Part shown: piece by piece, positions 23,114 to 25,199 of the stretch
Position numbering within the stretch: position 1 is the first letter of the stretch
How the letters are laid out: each line of letters begins with the position of its first letter
From: Gammaproteobacteria bacterium
GTDB taxonomy: Bacteria; Pseudomonadota; Gammaproteobacteria; PS1; Pseudothioglobaceae
Assembly (NCBI GenBank): GCA_029941485.1
Contig: JAPYOZ010000008.1
Location: forward strand, 1 to 25,199
Length of the DNA: 25,199 nucleotides
Direction of reading: 5' to 3'
Position numbers and translations under genes: made by a program
The notes under the pieces: generated by a model
Database searches by the model: none
What the model saw: the letters and a program-made list of their open reading frames with translations, nothing else
Told to the model about the DNA's origin: nothing

Positions 23114-24487
23114 TCAGAAGTCTTTGGTGGAAATATTGTTAGCTTCTAACCAAATTCTAAATTTTGCTTGTATTTCTTCCAGTGTTTTTTGATTATCCGA
23201 CTCAAAGCGTAGTACCAAACATGGCGTGGTATTGGAAGGGCGTACCAAGCCCCAGCCATTAGGATAATCCACTCGAACGCCGTCAATCGTAGTGATCTCG
23301 GCACCTTCAAAGTTTACATTTTCAGCCAATTTATCCATTGCTGTAAATTGTTGGCCTTGCTCATCAAAATGAATATTAATCTCAGGGGTGTTGATACTGT
23401 CAGGCAAGTCGGCAAAAACTTGCTCGCAAGTTTGATTGGTTTTTGAGATGATTTCTAACAATCTTGCACCAGTGTAGAGTGCATCGTCAAAGCCGTACCA
23501 GCGCTCTTTAAAGAAAATATGGCCACTCATTTCACCACCGAGTGCAGCGCCGGTTTCTTTAAGTTTGGCTTTAATAAAGCTATGCCCTGTGCGTGACATG
23601 ATTGGATCACCGCCATGCTCAGAAATGTCTTTAGGCAGTAAAGACGAGCACTTAACATCAAACACAATTTTGGCGCCTGGGTTACGTTCAAGAATATCTC
23701 TTGAATATAAAATCATTTGACGATCTGCCCAAATCACATTGCCTTTGTTGTCAATCAGGCCGAGCCTGTCGCCATCACCATCAAAGGCAAAACCCATGTC
23801 AGCGCCGGTGTTTTTTACCTCTTGGATAATATCAACGAGATTTTTTGGTTTAGAAGGGTCAGGATGATGATTGGGGAAGGTGCCATCGACTAGGCAAAAT
23901 AGCTTAGTGACTTTAGCACCGAGTTGCTCGAATAGTTTTGGTGCGATATTGCCCGCCACACCGTTGCCCGCATCAACAACAATGTTAAGTGGTTTGTCGA
24001 GTTTGATGTCTGATTTGATACGATCAATATAATCTTGCTCAATGTCAACTTTGGTTGAAGTGCCATGACCGGTATTAAAGTCATTGTTTTTAATGCGCTG
24101 ATACAGCTCTTGAATACGATCACCTGAGAGTGTTTCGCCAGCAATCATAATTTTAAAGCCGTTGTATTCGGGTGGATTGTGCGAGCCGGTAATCATTACG
24201 CCCGAGGTAGCAGCTTTGGTATAAGTGCCGTAATACACCAATGGTGTTGGTACCATGCCGATATCAACAATGTGACAACCACTTGATTTAAGACCGTCTT
24301 TTAAAGCGTCCATCAGTCCAAGACCGCTTAGGCGACCATCACGCCCCACAACGATACCGCGCTCACCTTTGGCGATGGATTCGCTACCAATGGCAAGGCC
24401 GATAAGTTTGACTGCATCGGGTGTGAGGTCTTGCTCAACGACGCCACGAATATCGTAAGCTTTAAAAATGGATTGTGAAATTGGCAT
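23114..24487 (-). CDS. algC: Phosphomannomutase/phosphoglucomutase
   Basis: Interconverts hexose 1- and 6-phosphates for sugar nucleotides used in LPS or exopolysaccharide. The 457-residue alpha-D-phosphohexomutase has the phosphoserine loop TGSHNPPEYNG (100-110, S102), the Mg2+ loop DGDGDR (236-241), the sugar-binding GEMSGH (318-323) and the C-terminal phosphate-binding RPSNTTPCLVLRFE. The pattern is that of Pseudomonas AlgC, which accepts both mannose and glucose phosphates, rather than GlmM. The gene is divergent from rseC across 55 bp and ends in a shared terminator region. Which sugar dominates in this organism cannot be told from the sequence; the symbols manB or pgm may also be used. 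Confidence 0.93.
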   Translation of the reverse strand: MPISQSIFKAYDIRGVVEQDLTPDAVKLIGLAIGSESIAKGERGIVVGRDGRLSGLGLMDALKDGLKSSGCHIVDIGMVPTPLVYYGTYTKAATSGVMITGSHNPPEYNGFKIMIAGETLSGDRIQELYQRIKNNDFNTGHGTSTKVDIEQDYIDRIKSDIKLDKPLNIVVDAGNGVAGNIAPKLFEQLGAKVTKLFCLVDGTFPNHHPDPSKPKNLVDIIQEVKNTGADMGFAFDGDGDRLGLIDNKGNVIWADRQMILYSRDILERNPGAKIVFDVKCSSLLPKDISEHGGDPIMSRTGHSFIKAKLKETGAALGGEMSGHIFFKERWYGFDDALYTGARLLEIISKTNQTCEQVFADLPDSINTPEINIHFDEQGQQFTAMDKLAENVNFEGAEITTIDGVRVDYPNGWGLVRPSNTTPCLVLRFESDNQKTLEEIQAKFRIWLEANNISTKDF

Positions 24488-24542
24488 GCTGATAAAATGA
24501 ATTCAAATAAATAGTTTATTTTAATCACAAAGAGTACGCTTA

Positions 24543-24920
24543 ATGAAAGAACAGTTTGAAGTAATTGCACTTGATAACGAAATAATGACACTCAAGGTGG
24601 ATCGCTCAGGCGGGTGCCATAGTTGTGAGGCAAGCAGTGGATGTGGTACGGGAATATTAGCTAAATATTTTGATCATTATTCTGTGTTTAATAAACCTGT
24701 AGAAAATGGTGTGGCAGTGGGTGATTTTGTGACTTTAGAAATATCATCAACTGAGTTATTTTCTCGTGCATTTATGCTTTACATTTTTCCAATACTTTCG
24801 TTATTCGTAGGAAGTGCTGTGGGTATGAATTTATATCCATCAACAGAACTGTGGCAAATTAGCTTTGGTTTAATGGGTTTTATTGGTGCACTTTTATTGG
24901 TTAAATATTTTCTAAAGTAG
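24543..24920 (+). CDS. rseC: RseC/MucC-family membrane protein
   Basis: Small inner-membrane protein of 125 residues. An N-terminal cytoplasmic domain has the cysteine cluster C25, C28 and C34 in GGCHSCEASSGCGTG, which could bind an iron-sulfur cluster. Two membrane helices follow (about 77-96 and 103-122). In E. coli RseC belongs to the rpoE-rseABC operon, while relatives such as RnfB-associated proteins suggest a redox role. Here no rpoE, rseA or rseB is near; the neighbours are phosphohexomutase and aceE. The start at 24543 has only a weak upstream purine stretch. Family membership is clear; the function here is uncertain. Confidence 0.88.
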   Translation: MKEQFEVIALDNEIMTLKVDRSGGCHSCEASSGCGTGILAKYFDHYSVFNKPVENGVAVGDFVTLEISSTELFSRAFMLYIFPILSLFVGSAVGMNLYPSTELWQISFGLMGFIGALLLVKYFLK

Positions 24921-24933
24921 GCCTTTAAACGTA

Positions 24934-24961
24934 TTGTTCATAACAAGCCCTTGTGTATAAT
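24934..24961 (+). promoter_or_regulatory. aceE promoter
   Basis: TATAAT (24956-24961) with TTGTTC 16 bp upstream (24934-24939). Predicted start near 24968, leaving a leader of about 24 nt before ATG 24992. The sequence before the -10 (TTGTG) resembles that at the rne promoters. Confidence 0.6.
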
Positions 24962-24991
24962 CGGTTCATTTATAAATAAATTATCTCTATT

Positions 24992-25199
24992 ATGCCAGGC
25001 CAAGATATTGATCCTTTAGAAACCCAAGAATGGCTAGAAGCTTTTAAATCTGTCGCTAAAGTTGAAGGTGATGATCGTGCAAAATTCTTGTTAAATCAGC
25101 TTATGGACATGGCGCATCATGAAGGCATGGACTTGCCAACTGGTGTTAATACATCGTATTTAAATAGTATTGCCTTAGACAAAGAAATTGAAACACCAA
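24992..25199 (+). CDS. aceE: Pyruvate dehydrogenase E1, homodimeric type (5' part only)
   Basis: The frame from ATG 24992 stays open for 69 codons to the window edge. The peptide DIDPLETQEWLEAFKSV (residues 5-21) followed by RAKFLLNQL and, further on, TSYLNSI matches the N-terminus of E. coli AceE (DVDPIETRDWLQAI; NYINTI). This thiamine-diphosphate E1 decarboxylates pyruvate and passes the acetyl group to E2. Catalytic motifs lie beyond the window, so the call rests on the N-terminus alone. No strong Shine-Dalgarno is seen; CTCTATT precedes the ATG. Confidence 0.88.
   Translation, partial: MPGQDIDPLETQEWLEAFKSVAKVEGDDRAKFLLNQLMDMAHHEGMDLPTGVNTSYLNSIALDKEIETP

Noticed and set aside
1..25199. 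Mobile elements, defence systems, toxin-antitoxin pairs, tRNA or rRNA genes.
   Set aside because: Nearly all the DNA is assigned to recognised housekeeping genes and the gaps are short; no terminal inverted repeats, integrase, array or cloverleaf was seen.

Overview
The window is a gene-dense, AT-rich stretch of a bacterial chromosome containing only housekeeping and biosynthetic genes. LpxC (outer membrane), RNase E, RseC, FtsA, homodimer-type AceE and short HPF point to a Gammaproteobacterium. The low GC, the tight gene packing and the gene content fit the SUP05/Thioglobus group of sulfur oxidisers and bivalve symbionts. That placement is inference; no rRNA gene or sulfur-oxidation gene is visible. 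I found no insertion sequence, prophage, CRISPR array, tRNA or rRNA.

Layout. 1-1842 (-): RNase E, missing its C-terminal end, behind a roughly 330-base leader with two similar promoter elements. 2173-2892 (-) and 2909-4003 (+): a pteridine reductase and a MidA/NDUFAF7-type methyltransferase, divergent with only 16 bp between them. 4030-10897 (+): a tightly overlapping run uppP-pepN-pncC-dusA-ftsA-lpxC. Here ftsA runs directly into lpxC with no ftsZ, and pepN seems to start at ATT. 10962-17866 (+): branched-chain amino acid genes ilvB-ilvH-ilvC, a terminator, then pssA, a possible Leu-rich leader peptide, leuA, a HolD-like gene and queH. 17849-19920 (-): argD-argF, converging on queH with an 18 bp overlap. 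20000-20203 (-): a 67-residue orphan gene with a strong ribosome binding site and its own terminator. 20365-22995 (+): hpf, mgtE and an RluA-family pseudouridine synthase. 23114-24487 (-): phosphomannomutase/phosphoglucomutase. 24543 to the end (+): rseC and the first 69 codons of aceE.

Functional themes. The genes cover RNA processing (rne, dusA, queH, RluA family), envelope synthesis and division (uppP, lpxC, pssA, algC-like, ftsA), branched-chain and arginine biosynthesis (ilvBHC, leuA, argD, argF), ribosome hibernation (hpf), Mg2+ transport (mgtE), NAD salvage (pncC), reduced pterin metabolism (FolM-like) and entry to the TCA cycle (aceE). Ribosome binding sites are often weak or absent and genes often overlap. 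Several good -10 boxes lie so close to start codons that leaderless mRNAs are likely.

I did not find a new multi-gene system. The observations most worth following are the lost ftsZ, the apparent ATT start of pepN, the possible leader peptide before leuA, the leaderless promoters, and the orphan gene with nested palindromes.
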